Assembly (NCBI RefSeq): GCF_030411955.1
Contig: NZ_JASNRA010000004.1
Span: 1-64,000 of the forward strand
Direction: 5' to 3'
Length of the DNA: 64,000 nt
Source: Massilia sp. YIM B02443
GTDB taxonomy: Bacteria; Pseudomonadota; Gammaproteobacteria; Burkholderiales; Burkholderiaceae_D
Shown here: positions 33,603-45,321 of the stretch, piece after piece
Position numbering within the stretch: position 1 is the stretch's first letter
How the letters are laid out: each line of letters begins with the position of its first letter
The notes under the pieces: model-generated
Database searches by the model: none
Told to the model about the DNA's origin: nothing
What the model saw: only the letters and a program-made list of their open reading frames with translations
Made by a program: the position numbers and the translations under genes

Positions 33603-34756
33603 TCTGCCCTGGCCTCCTCGCGTGCGGCGAGCGGCGCCTTGTTCAGCAGGCGGCGGCGCTTGAAGGCACCCAGCATGACCAGCGGGTGATAGCGGTGGTT
33701 TACGTTCAGGCGCCAGGCGAACAGCGCCAGCACCACCAGGATCGCGGCCAGGTGCAGCGGCCACCAGCCCATCGCGAAGCTGATCTTGCCCTGCTTGACG
33801 CTGGCCTCGGACAGGCGCACCAGGTTGTTATAGGTGAAGAAGATCAGCAGCGCCAGGATCATGTTGGCCGACGAACCGGCGCGCGGATTGACGAATCCCA
33901 GCGGGATCGCCAGGAGCATCAGCACCAGGCAGGTGATCGGCGCGGCGATGCGCTGCAGCAGTTCGGCCTCCGAGAAGCGGTTCGGCGCGGCCAGCAGCAC
34001 GGGGGTGGACAGCGCCGCCACCGGCACATCGGCGCCCAGCACCGGCACCTGGGTGGCGACGCGCATGCTGTAGCGCTCGAACTCCATGGTCTGGAAATCG
34101 GCCTGGCCCGGCACGCCCTCGTAGCGGCGGCCGTTGCTGAGCACCAGGAACTGGCCGCCCTTGGCGTCGGTCTCGATCACGCCCTGCTTGGCCACCACCA
34201 CCGAATGGTTGTTGCCGTCGACGCTGTTGACGAACACGTTCTGCACCACGGTCGCACCCTCGGTGCTGCGCTCCACAAAAAACACGCGGTCGTTCGAACT
34301 CGATTCGCGGAACTGGCCCGGCGCCACGCGCTGCAGGTCTTCGCGTTTCTGGAAGCGCTCGACGAATTCGGCGCTCTTCATCTTGGCCCACGGCGTGACC
34401 ACCAGCGACAGCGTGGCGACCAGGGCCACCATCGGCAGGCCGAGCGTGAGCACCGGACGGATCCAGGCCACCAGCGACTGGCCCGAGGCGAACCACACCA
34501 CCATCTCGGAATCGCGGTAGCTGCGCGTGACGGTGGCCACCACGGCGATGAAGCTGGTGAGGATCAGGATGATGGGCAGCAGCTCGGCGCTGCGGAACAC
34601 GATCAGCGCCAGCACGTCGCCGGATGCCACCTTGCCGCCCGCGGCCCGGCCCAGGATGGCGATCAGGGTCCAGGTGACCAGGATGGAAAACAGCACCGTG
34701 AACGTAGCGCCAGCGGCGCTCGCCAATTCACGTTGCAGGGAACGTCGGAAAATCAT
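33599..34756 (-). CDS. lptF: LPS export permease LptF
   Basis: A 385-residue partner of LptG with the same 3+3 transmembrane plan and periplasmic domain. It starts MIFRRSLQRELASAAGATF, and SYRDSEMVVWFASGQS is the coupling-helix region conserved in LptF. RIAAPITCLVLMLLAIPLGFVNPRAG opens the last membrane block. It is divergent from pepA across 63 bp, an arrangement common in proteobacteria. Confidence 0.92.
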   Translation of the reverse strand: MIFRRSLQRELASAAGATFTVLFSILVTWTLIAILGRAAGGKVASGDVLALIVFRSAELLPIILILTSFIAVVATVTRSYRDSEMVVWFASGQSLVAWIRPVLTLGLPMVALVATLSLVVTPWAKMKSAEFVERFQKREDLQRVAPGQFRESSSNDRVFFVERSTEGATVVQNVFVNSVDGNNHSVVVAKQGVIETDAKGGQFLVLSNGRRYEGVPGQADFQTMEFERYSMRVATQVPVLGADVPVAALSTPVLLAAPNRFSEAELLQRIAAPITCLVLMLLAIPLGFVNPRAGSSANMILALLIFFTYNNLVRLSEASVKQGKISFAMGWWPLHLAAILVVLALFAWRLNVNHRYHPLVMLGAFKRRRLLNKAPLAAREEARAE

Positions 34757-34819
34757 TCAATAGAGTCGTTATAATTGCAGATTAGGCAGTCCGCCGCGAA
34801 CAAGTCAACGGAGAACCAA
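34757..34819. promoter_or_regulatory. Divergent lptF/pepA promoter region
   Basis: The 63-bp gap contains TATAAT at 34770-34775 on the plus strand, a good -10 for pepA, though no matching -35 is evident. The same AT-rich core read the other way (TTATAA) lies about 12 bp before lptF. GGAGAACC is the pepA ribosome site. Confidence 0.45.
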
Positions 34820-36325
34820 ATGGACTTTAGCATAAAAGCATTCGACACAAAAAACACCCTGGCCGCTGCGAAAACCGGCTGCCTGGCAGTGGCGGTGTTC
34901 GAGAACAAGAAACTGTCGGCTGCTGCACAAGCGCTGGACGCAAACGGTGCGATCAGCGCTGCGCTCAAGTCGGGCGACATCAGCGGCAAACCCGGTTCGA
35001 CCCTGCTGCTGCGCGGCGTGGCCGGCGTGACCGCGGCACGCGTGCTGCTGGTCGGCATGGGCGCCGATGAAACGGTTACCGAGAAAAGCTTTGCTTCCGC
35101 CGTCAGCGCCACGCTGAAGGTGTTCGGCACGCTCGGTTCGAACGATGCCATTATCGCATTCCCGCTCGATAGCGTGAAAGAGCGCGACGCAAACTGGGCG
35201 CTGCGCGCGCTGGTGCTGGGCGCCAGCGAAGCCGAATTCCGTACCGACGGCCAGAAGAGCAAGAAAGATCCGGCCATCAGCGGCGTGCGCAAGATCGTGG
35301 TCGCGGCCCCGAACGGCGCCGCAGCTGGCACCATCGGCAAGACCGCCCTGACCCAGGCCGCGGCGATCGCCAACGGCATGAACCTGACGCGCGAACTGGG
35401 CAACCTGTCGCCGAACGTCTGCACCCCGACCTTCCTGGCCAATACCGCGCGCAAGCTCGCCGAAGACTACGGCTTCGACATCGAAGTGCTGGAGCGCAAG
35501 CAGCTCGAAGCGCTGAAGATGGGCAGCTTCCTGTCGGTGGCCAAGGGCAGCGACGAAGCGCCGAAGTTCATCGTCCTCAAGCACAACGGCGGCAAGTCGA
35601 AGGACGCGCCGGTGGTGCTGGTCGGTAAGGGCATCACCTTCGACACCGGCGGCATTTCGCTCAAGCCTGGTCCTGGCATGGACGAGATGAAATACGATAT
35701 GTGCGGCGCCGGCTCGGTGCTGGGCACCTTCCGCGCCATCGGCGAGATGGGCCTCAAATTGAACGTGGTCGGCATCGTGGCGGCCTGCGAAAACATGCCG
35801 TCGGGCCGCGCTTCGAAACCGGGCGACATCGTCACCGCGATGAACGGCACCACCATCGAGATCCTGAATACCGACGCCGAAGGCCGCCTGATCCTGTGCG
35901 ACGCCCTGAGCTACGCCGAGCGCTTCAAGCCGGCGGCGGTGGTCGACATCGCGACCCTGACCGGCGCCTGCATCGTGGCCCTGGGCCACCACACCAGCGG
36001 CCTGTTCACCCGCGACGACGCCGCGCACGACGCGCTGGCGACCGAGCTGCTGGATGCCGGCAAGCAGGCCGGCGACGTGGCATGGCGCTTCCCGCTGGGC
36101 GAGATCTACAACGACCAGCTGAAGTCGAACTTCGCCGACCTGGCCAACATCGGCACCCCGGGCGCGGCCTCGATCACGGCGGCCTGCTTCCTGGAGAACT
36201 TCACCCGCAAGTACACCTGGGCTCACCTGGACATCGCCGGCACCGCCTGGAAGTCGGGCGCGAACAAGGGCGCAACCGGTCGTCCGGTGCCGCTCCTGAC
36301 CACGTTCCTGATGAATCGCGTGTAA
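34820..36325 (+). CDS. pepA: Cytosol (leucyl) aminopeptidase PepA
   Basis: A 501-residue M17 aminopeptidase. The C-terminal catalytic domain has the metal ligands in [26 protein letters not shown] and [14 protein letters not shown], with the bicarbonate-site Arg in the last. The N-terminal macro-like domain covers about 1-165. PepA homohexamers cleave N-terminal residues, and in some bacteria the protein also binds DNA. GGAGAACC precedes the ATG, 45 nt inside a longer frame. Confidence 0.95.
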   Translation: MDFSIKAFDTKNTLAAAKTGCLAVAVFENKKLSAAAQALDANGAISAALKSGDISGKPGSTLLLRGVAGVTAARVLLVGMGADETVTEKSFASAVSATLKVFGTLGSNDAIIAFPLDSVKERDANWALRALVLGASEAEFRTDGQKSKKDPAISGVRKIVVAAPNGAAAGTIGKTALTQAAAIANGMNLTRELGNLSPNVCTPTFLANTARKLAEDYGFDIEVLERKQLEALKMGSFLSVAKGSDEAPKFIVLKHNGGKSKDAPVVLVGKGITFDTGGISLKPGPGMDEMKYDMCGAGSVLGTFRAIGEMGLKLNVVGIVAACENMPSGRASKPGDIVTAMNGTTIEILNTDAEGRLILCDALSYAERFKPAAVVDIATLTGACIVALGHHTSGLFTRDDAAHDALATELLDAGKQAGDVAWRFPLGEIYNDQLKSNFADLANIGTPGAASITAACFLENFTRKYTWAHLDIAGTAWKSGANKGATGRPVPLLTTFLMNRV

Positions 36326-36375
36326 TGGAATTGATCGGGCGGCGAATGTCGCCTGATTAGTTTGTCAGCTTCCAG

Positions 36376-36408
36376 ACCGTCATTGCTGCCACCGGCAACA
36401 ATGACGGT
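36376..36408. terminator. Strong hairpin between convergent genes
   Basis: A 15-bp stem with a single mismatch (ACCGTCATTG outermost) and a 3-nt loop lies between the pepA stop and the convergent lipoprotein gene stop. There is no run of T on either side, so it is not a canonical intrinsic terminator; it may block 3' exonucleases or act with Rho on both strands. Confidence 0.6.
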
Positions 36409-36443
36409 GTCAAGGCAGCGGTGAAATGAAACGTCGCCGGCGT

Positions 36444-36911
36444 TCAGAACATCCGCGCCGCCATCGCATTCTCCGCAGCCGCCTGCGCCTCCTGCTCCTT
36501 CCGCCCCGCCTGCATCAACACCGTCAGCACCGCCGGATAGCCGTAACCCGCCCCCGAGTGCCGGTCGACGAAATATCCCAGCCCCGCGCTGATGACGACG
36601 TTGCCGATCAAATTGCTGGTATCGAGCCGCGCCTGCACCACTTCGGCGGCAACCGCACTGCCTTCCTTCTTGCAGCTCACCGACAACGGCTGCGCGCTGC
36701 GGGTGACGGTCACCCGTCCCGGCGCCACCACGTACCAGCGCCCGCTGTCATTGCTGAGGATGCACCCCACCCCGCCGATCTCGCGATGGTCGAGCACGGC
36801 ATGCAGTTCGAGCTGCTGGACGGGAGAATCGGAAATGGTCGCGCACCCGCCCAGCAAGGTGGACAGGGAGACTACGGCGACGGCGACGAATGAGCGGAAT
36901 GGAAACGGCAT
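36444..36911 (-). CDS. Predicted lipoprotein of unknown function
   Basis: A 155-residue protein with a lipoprotein signal: hydrophobic stretch followed by LLGGC (Cys about 23). The mature part contains CILSNDSGRWYVVAPGRVTVTRS and a second Cys (SVSCKKEG), a Gly/Tyr-rich middle (GLGYFVDRHSGAGYGYP) resembling glycine-zipper-like membrane segments, and a helical Ala/Glu-rich tail. The family is not recognised. Its leader can hide the ribosome site (see 36915-36974). Confidence 0.75.
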   Translation of the reverse strand: MPFPFRSFVAVAVVSLSTLLGGCATISDSPVQQLELHAVLDHREIGGVGCILSNDSGRWYVVAPGRVTVTRSAQPLSVSCKKEGSAVAAEVVQARLDTSNLIGNVVISAGLGYFVDRHSGAGYGYPAVLTVLMQAGRKEQEAQAAAENAMAARMF

Positions 36912-36914
36912 GAG

Positions 36915-36974
36915 GGACACCTGATTGCTGATGCTCCCTTTAACGGCAGCATCGGGCAAATACTGAAGGTGTCC
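36915..36974 (-). promoter_or_regulatory. Leader able to pair away the lipoprotein Shine-Dalgarno
   Basis: In the minus-strand RNA, GGACACCT (36967-36974) is complementary to AGGTGTCC (36915-36922), which contains the AGGTG ribosome site three bases before the ATG. Inside lies a second stem, GATGCT with AGCATC (36930-36935 and 36948-36953). The nested fold would keep initiation low unless opened. Confidence 0.4.
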
Positions 36975-37005
36975 GCACGATGCGGCAAGCGCACTGCGTG
37001 ACGAA

Positions 37006-37242
37006 CTACGCGGCGGACCGTGCGGCCGGCGGCGCGCATGGCCAGTCCGGCGGCGCCTCGACCGGCGCAAAGCGCGGCAGCGCCACGCCGTCGACCTCGA
37101 CGGTTTCGAAAAAGGCGGCGCGGGGACGCACCCAGACGGCGCCGTCCCGCCCGCGGTAGACCATCACGGGCGTATGGTCCGCCTCCAGCACCGCCTCGCA
37201 CACCAGCGCATAAATGCCGCCCTTGTAATGGCGGTAAAACAT
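37006..37242 (-). CDS. DUF1653 domain protein
   Basis: A 78-residue protein. YRHYKGGIYALVCEAVLEADHTPVMVYRG and VWVRPRAAFFETVEVDG follow the DUF1653 pattern (a short beta-rich domain of unknown function found in many proteobacteria). The C-terminal tail is Pro/Ala-rich. ATG is preferred over TTG one codon upstream. It starts 14 nt after the stop of the next hypothetical gene, so the two are probably co-transcribed. Confidence 0.8.
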   Translation of the reverse strand: MFYRHYKGGIYALVCEAVLEADHTPVMVYRGRDGAVWVRPRAAFFETVEVDGVALPRFAPVEAPPDWPCAPPAARSAA

Positions 37243-37256
37243 CAAGCCGGCGCGGC

Positions 37257-37604
37257 TCAGACCTTTTCGGCCTCGGCCTTCTGCTTCTTCTTCAGGCCCT
37301 GGATGACCTTCAGCACGCCTTCCATGCCGGCGGTCTCGTCCAGTTCGCTGAATGCGTCCAGCACTTCGTTCAGCACGCGGTTGCGCACGGCGGCTTCGTC
37401 GGGCGCGATCGCGGCCGGCTTCTCGGCGTCCTTGGCGAACTTGGACGGCGCATCGGCCGCCGCCTTCGCGCCATGCGCCAGCGCGGCTTGCCAGATCACC
37501 CAGCGGCGTTGGGTTTCAAAAACGAGGTATTCCTCGGGCTTGTCTTCGCGACGGCGAACGATGTGGCCTTCACGCTGGGCCCATGCTTCGAATGCACTGC
37601 GCAT
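37257..37604 (-). CDS. Conserved-looking hypothetical protein
   Basis: A 115-residue cytoplasmic protein. The N-terminal part (FEAWAQREGHIVRRREDKPEEYLVFETQRRWVIWQAAL) looks like a compact alpha/beta module, with Trp-rich W-x-IWQ typical of small phage or host-regulatory proteins. The C-terminal half is helical and charged and ends in KKKQKAEAEKV. No catalytic motif. AAAGGA lies ahead of the ATG. I do not recognise a function. Confidence 0.65.
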   Translation of the reverse strand: MRSAFEAWAQREGHIVRRREDKPEEYLVFETQRRWVIWQAALAHGAKAAADAPSKFAKDAEKPAAIAPDEAAVRNRVLNEVLDAFSELDETAGMEGVLKVIQGLKKKQKAEAEKV

Positions 37605-38134
37605 TTCTGTCCTTTTCAAATCTGCGTTCGGATTATTAACTCGTGAAACCGAATATTTCACAATAGTACCACTACCGCACGTCGACTGGCCTCGACAATT
37701 GTGCGCGTGTCGGTCTCTACCTGGCCTCTTCCCTCACGACACACACATGGTACATCTTAAGTTGCACCTACGCAATTTTATTATTACCAACAAGCAACAA
37801 ATCTACTTAAAGCATGACGGAAACCCTGTCCTTGTCACGTTATAGTCCCGATAGCGATCTGGAGCAATGTTTTGTGTATTTTTATTAACAGTTTATGTTG
37901 TTAAACGTTGCGATTCTACCAATTATATCGAATGATTGCCAGTCGAGCGCAACAAAAAGTACCGATCGGTATCCTGTATTTGCCTTGCTGAAGAAGAAAA
38001 CTACGTAATCCTACTGAGGCGGATTTGCACCGGAATGGCGCCCAGCGCCTATACTGTTGAATTGGCATTCGGCAATACCTTGAATCACAAGGATGCCTGC
38101 GCCATCACATCGTCCGTTACCGTAGAAAAGCACC
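37605..38134. other. AT-rich 530-bp intergenic region
   Basis: No convincing gene. Composition is clearly more AT-rich than the flanks, especially 37740-37960. It contains TTAACA-N8-TGTTAA (37885-37904), a possible operator, and TTGCAC...TATACT (38025-38055, spacer 19) as a weak xthA promoter. Short frames on the plus strand lack ribosome sites. It separates the divergent hypothetical gene and xthA. Confidence 0.5.
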
Positions 38135-38902
38135 ATGAAGATCGCCACCTGGAACGTCAACTCCCTGAAAGTCCGCCTCTCCCACCTGCTGCAATGGCTC
38201 GACGCCAATCCTGTCGACGTGCTCTGCATCCAGGAAACCAAGCTCACGGACGACAAGTTCCCGCTGGCCGAACTGAACGCCGCCGGGTACCAGGTTGCCT
38301 TCTCGGGCCAGAAGACCTATAACGGCGTCGCCATCCTGTCGCGGCTGCCGATCGAGGACGTGGTCAGGAACAACCCGCACTACGCCGACGAGCAGCAGCG
38401 CCTGCTGGCAGCCACGATCGGCGGCGTGCGCTTCATCTGCGCCTATGTGCCGAACGGACAGGAAGTCGGTTCCGACAAGTACGCCTACAAGCTGGGCTGG
38501 CTGGCGGCGCTGCGCGAGTGGGTGGCGGCCGAGATGGCGGCGCATGGGCAATTCGCGATCCTGGGCGACTACAACATCGCGCCCGAAGACCGCGACGTGC
38601 ACGATCCGGCCGAATGGGAAGGCCGCATCCACTGTTCGGCGCCGGAACGCGAGGCGCTGCAGTCGCTGATGGGACTGGGCCTGGCGGATGCGTTCCGCCT
38701 GTTCGAGCAGCCCGAGAAGCAGTACAGCTGGTGGGATTACCGCCAGATGGCGTTCCGCCGCAACCGCGGCCTGCGCATCGACCACATCCTGTTGTCCGAT
38801 GCGCTGGCCAGGCGCTGCAGCGCCTGCGCCATCGACCGCGAGACGCGCAAGTGGGAACAGCCGTCGGATCATGCGCCGGTGGTGGCGACGATCGACGATT
38901 GA
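38135..38902 (+). CDS. xthA: Exodeoxyribonuclease III
   Basis: A 255-residue DNA repair nuclease (AP endonuclease and 3'-5' exonuclease). Active-site motifs: MKIATWNVNSLKVR (Asn7), IQETKL (Glu), GDYNIAPEDRDVHDP, LRIDHILLSD and SDHAPVVATI (Asp-His). Length fits the ExoIII family. It is monocistronic, followed by a palindromic element and the convergent GGDEF-EAL gene. Confidence 0.95.
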   Translation: MKIATWNVNSLKVRLSHLLQWLDANPVDVLCIQETKLTDDKFPLAELNAAGYQVAFSGQKTYNGVAILSRLPIEDVVRNNPHYADEQQRLLAATIGGVRFICAYVPNGQEVGSDKYAYKLGWLAALREWVAAEMAAHGQFAILGDYNIAPEDRDVHDPAEWEGRIHCSAPEREALQSLMGLGLADAFRLFEQPEKQYSWWDYRQMAFRRNRGLRIDHILLSDALARRCSACAIDRETRKWEQPSDHAPVVATIDD

Positions 38903-38931
38903 AGCGAGCAGTGTAGCGGCGCGCGGGGTGA

Positions 38932-39012
38932 TTGAACGCGTCGGCAGCGAAGCTGCCAACCCTACGTAGGGTTGGCCCAGGCGGCCCCGCGTTCTGCCGC
39001 CGACGCGTTCAA
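38932..39012. repeat. Palindromic intergenic element, copy A
   Basis: The outer arms TTGAACGCGTCGGC (38932-38945) and its exact complement (38999-39012) enclose CCAACCCTACGTAGGGTTGG, a 20-bp perfect palindrome (38956-38975). GTAGGGTTGG and CCGACGCG are also the building blocks of the element at 54250-54361. It lies between the convergent xthA and GGDEF-EAL genes, where it could end transcription from both sides. Confidence 0.75.
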
Positions 39013-39040
39013 CCCCGGCCCGCGCTACCGATCCATTCTC

Positions 39041-41335
39041 CTACCCTGCCAGCAAACGCCCGACCTCGTGCGCCGGCAGCGGGCGCGCAAACAGGTAACC
39101 CTGCGCGAACTGGCAGCCGAACGAACGCAGCAGCGCGTACTGCCCTTCTGTCTCGACGCCTTCGGCCACCACTGACAGCTGCAGGCTGTTGGCCAGCGCC
39201 ATCACCGCCGCCACGATGGCGCGGTCCTCGTTGCTGCCTTCCAGCTCGCGCACGAAGGCGCGGTCGATCTTGATCTTTTTGACCGGGAAGCGCTTCAGGT
39301 AGGCCAGGCTCGAATAGCCGGTGCCGAAGTCGTCGATCGACAAACACATCCCCATCGCCTTGATCTGGCGCAGAATCTCCAGCGTCTGGCCGCCGTGCTG
39401 CATCAGCGCGGTCTCGGTGATCTCGAACTCCACCAACGCCGGGTCGATCCCGGTCTCGCTGACGCTGGCGCGGATCGACTCGACCAGGCCCTGGTGCATG
39501 AACTGGCGCGCCGACAGGTTGATCGCCAGCGGCACCACGTCCAGTCCGTCGCGTGCCCACGCCACGTTCTGGGCGCAGGCGCTGCGGATCACCCATTCGC
39601 CGACCGCCACGATCATGCCGTTTTCTTCCAGGATCGGGATGAACTCGTCCGGCCCCACCAGCTCGCTCGCGCCGTCGGCGCGCGCGCGGCGCCAGCGCAG
39701 CAGCACCTCCAGCGCGCGCGGACGGCGCGTGACGGTGCACATGATCGGCTGGTAGTGCAGCTCGAATTCGTCGCGCGCCAGCGCGCCGCGCAGGCTGGTC
39801 TCGAGTTCGAAGTGGCGCGACGCCGCCTGGTGCATGCGCTGGGTGAAGAACTGGTAGTTGTTGCGGCCGGCCGCCTTGGCCTGGTACATGGCGGCGTCGG
39901 CGTGGCGCATCAGGGTCTCGACATCGAGGCCGTCGTCCGGGTACAGGCAGATCCCGATCGAGGGAGAAATGTGCAGGCTGTGGCCCTCGATCTGGCACGG
40001 CGTGGCCAGCGCGTCGATGATGCGGTCGCCCACGCGGCGGCATTCGGCGCTGCCGCTGACGTCGGGCAGCAGCACCACGAATTCGTCGCCGCCCAGGCGC
40101 GCCACCGTGTCGCCCGGACGCACCGCCGCCACCAGGCGCGTGGCGACGTCGCGCAGCAGGCGGTCGCCGACCATGTGGCCGAGCGAATCGTTGATGTTCT
40201 TGAAGCGGTCGAGGTCGAGGAACATCAGCGCCAGCTTGCAGCCGCTGCGGCCAACCGTGGCGCCCGCATCGTCGGTAGCGCAGGTGCGCCTGGCGGCGCG
40301 CATCGCGCCATCCAGCCGCTCGGCCAGAAAGGTGCGGTTGGGCAGGCCGGTCAGGCTGTCGTGGTAGGCCATGTGGTGAGCGCGCGCCTCGGCCTGGCGC
40401 CGCTCGACGATCTCTTCCTGCAGCAGCGCATTGGCGCCGGCCAGTTCGGCGGTGCGTTCGGCCACCCGCACCTCGAGCTCGTCGCGCGCGCGGCGGATCG
40501 CGTCGGCGGCCTGGCGCAGCGAATGCTCGTCGGCCTTTTCGCGGCTGCGGTCTTCCAGCATCCAGATGGTGCCCTTGTCCGGATCCTGCGGATTGACCTG
40601 GTAGCCGATCATCTGGGCCCAGGCGCGCGCGCCGTCCTTGCGCACCAGCGTGGTCTCGGTGCGAAACGGAAGGCCGCGCGCCAGCTGCGGATAGGCCGCG
40701 GCGCCCAGGTCGTCGTAGGCCTGCTGGTCGGGATACAGGATGCGGGTCGAGGCGCCGGTCGCTTCGTCGGCGCCATAGCCGAACATGGCGCAGAAGGCCG
40801 GGTTGGCACGCCGGATCACGCGGTCGTGGGTGAACATGATGCCGATCGAGGCGTTGGTCATGATCGCCTGCACTTCGCCCGCCGCCTGGCGCGCGTCGGT
40901 CACGTCCTCGACGATCCAGATGGTGCCGGCGGCGCGGTTGCCCGGCTTCACCGCGCAGCCGCGCAGGCGCGCCCAGAAGTTGCTGCCGTCGCGCCGGCGG
41001 AACTGCTGCTCTTCCTTCTCGAACAGCCCGCCCTGGGCCAGCACCGGCATCGCTTCGGCGATCAGCTGCTGGTAGGCTTCCGGCGACGAGAACACCTGCA
41101 TCGGGCTCAAGCTGTCCAGTTCATCCACGGCATAGCCGAACATCTCGCCCAGGCGCGGATTGAAGGTATTGACCCAGTCGGGCTGGGTGACCACGATGCC
41201 GACCGGCGCGTGATGGAAGATCGCGCGCTGCTCGAGCGCCGTGCGCGATGGGGAGGACGCACCGCCGGCGTCGGTGCGCACGGGGCCGGCCACAGTGCGC
41301 AGCGGCGCCGGCCGTTCTTGGAGTTGGTCGTCCAT
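39041..41335 (-). CDS. PAS-PAS-GGDEF-EAL cyclic di-GMP protein
   Basis: A 764-residue cytoplasmic protein with two PAS domains (about 35-155 and 160-280), a coiled coil (about 280-320), then GGDEF (about 330-490) and EAL (about 510-755). The cyclase motif RLGGDEF is intact, with an RPGD inhibitory site five residues before it. The phosphodiesterase motif is EVLLRW rather than EALLRW but later catalytic stretches (NLSARQF, EITETAL, IDDFGTGYSS, KIDRAFV) are conserved, so both activities are possible. No membrane segment. The start MDDQLQ is chosen as the first Met before the PAS region. Confidence 0.9.
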   Translation of the reverse strand: MDDQLQERPAPLRTVAGPVRTDAGGASSPSRTALEQRAIFHHAPVGIVVTQPDWVNTFNPRLGEMFGYAVDELDSLSPMQVFSSPEAYQQLIAEAMPVLAQGGLFEKEEQQFRRRDGSNFWARLRGCAVKPGNRAAGTIWIVEDVTDARQAAGEVQAIMTNASIGIMFTHDRVIRRANPAFCAMFGYGADEATGASTRILYPDQQAYDDLGAAAYPQLARGLPFRTETTLVRKDGARAWAQMIGYQVNPQDPDKGTIWMLEDRSREKADEHSLRQAADAIRRARDELEVRVAERTAELAGANALLQEEIVERRQAEARAHHMAYHDSLTGLPNRTFLAERLDGAMRAARRTCATDDAGATVGRSGCKLALMFLDLDRFKNINDSLGHMVGDRLLRDVATRLVAAVRPGDTVARLGGDEFVVLLPDVSGSAECRRVGDRIIDALATPCQIEGHSLHISPSIGICLYPDDGLDVETLMRHADAAMYQAKAAGRNNYQFFTQRMHQAASRHFELETSLRGALARDEFELHYQPIMCTVTRRPRALEVLLRWRRARADGASELVGPDEFIPILEENGMIVAVGEWVIRSACAQNVAWARDGLDVVPLAINLSARQFMHQGLVESIRASVSETGIDPALVEFEITETALMQHGGQTLEILRQIKAMGMCLSIDDFGTGYSSLAYLKRFPVKKIKIDRAFVRELEGSNEDRAIVAAVMALANSLQLSVVAEGVETEGQYALLRSFGCQFAQGYLFARPLPAHEVGRLLAG

Positions 41336-41468
41336 CGGTGGTTGCAGGGTAGCTGTGAATCGAAGTTTCCGGTCGGCAATCATAACCCGAAAAACCGCAA
41401 CCGCTCCAGCCCCGTACGGCAGAAAGACGACAGAGCGCGGCACTTGCGGCGCCGCACCCCGGCGCGTC

Positions 41469-42685
41469 TTAAAAAGCGTCGCCCGGCACCCGCACCCAGC
41501 CTTCCATCAATACGCGCGCGCTGCGGCTCATGCTGGCCTTGCCGACCACCCAGGCGCCGTCGATCTCGCGCGCCTCGGCGCCGACGCGCAAGGTGCCGGA
41601 CGGGTGGCCGAAGCGCACCGCGTCGCGCGGCCCACCGCCGGCGGCCAGGTTGACCAGGGTGCCGGGGATGGCGGCGGCGGTGCCGATCGCCACCGCGGCG
41701 GTGCCCATCATCGCGTGGTGCAGCTTGCCCATCGAGAGCGCGCGCACCAAGAGGTCGATCTCGCCGGCGGCGACCTGGCGTCCGCTCGAGGTGACGTAGC
41801 TGGCGGCTTTCGCGACGAATGCCACCTTGGGCGTGTGCTGGCGCTTGGCGGCGTCTTCCACGCCGGCGATCAGGCCCATGCGCACGGCGCCGTGGGCGCG
41901 GATGGTCTCGAACATGGCCAGCGCGCGCGGGTCGCCGTTGACCGCGTCCTGCAGCTCGGCGCCGTCGTAGCCGACCGCCGCCGCCTCGATGAAGATGGTC
42001 GGGATGCCGGCGTTGATCATGGTGGCGCGCAGGACGCCGACGCCGGGGACGTCGAGTTCATCGACCAGGTTCCCGGTCGGGAACATGGCGCTGCCGCCAT
42101 CGCTGCCCTCTTCCTCGGCGGCCGGGTCGAGGAAGTCGAGCTGCACTTCGGCCGCCGGGAAGGTCACGCCGTCGAGTTCGAAGGCGCCGGTTTCCTGTAC
42201 TTCGCCGTTCGTCATCGGCACGTGGGCGACGATGGTCTTGCCGATATTGGCCTGCCAGATGCGCACCACGGCGACGCCGTCGCGCGGCACGCGGGCCGGG
42301 TCGACCAGGCCGGATGCGATCGCGAACGGGCCCACCGCCGACGAAAGGTTGCCGCAGTTGCCGCTCCAGTCGACGAAGGGCTTGTCGATCGCGACCTGGC
42401 CGAACAGGTAGTCGACGTCGTGGTCGGGGCGCGTGCTGCGCGCCACGATCACGGTCTTGCTGGTGCTGGAGGTGGCGCCGCCCATGCCGTCGATCTGCTT
42501 GGCGTAGGGGTCGGGCGAGCCGATCACGCGCATCAACAGTGCGTCACGCGCCGGGCCCGCTGTGCGGGCGGCCTCGGGCAGGTCGTCGAGGCGGAAGAAC
42601 ACGCCTTTGCTGGTGCCGCCGCGCATATAGGTGGCGGGAATCCTGATCTGGGAGGTGTGGGGCATGGTGCTCGTGTCCGGTGATG

Positions 42686-42689
<4 letters not shown>
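41469..42689 (-). CDS. prpF: 2-methylaconitate isomerase PrpF
   Basis: A 406-residue diaminopimelate-epimerase-fold isomerase that converts the trans product of AcnD to cis-2-methylaconitate. Motifs: PATYMRGGTSKGVFF near the start, GGATSSTSKTVIV, DWSGNCGNLSSAVGPFAI with the conserved Cys, and GKLHHAMMGTAAVAI. The GTG start overlaps the acnD stop as GTGA; an ATG eight codons later is possible. Last gene of the methylcitrate operon. Confidence 0.93.
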
Positions 42690-45316
<2,627 letters not shown>

Positions 45317-45321
45317 GGTGC

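Noticed and set aside
37936..38322. A 128-codon frame entering xthA from the AT-rich gap
   Set aside because: Most of it overlaps xthA in another frame, and the unique part has no ribosome site or family resemblance.
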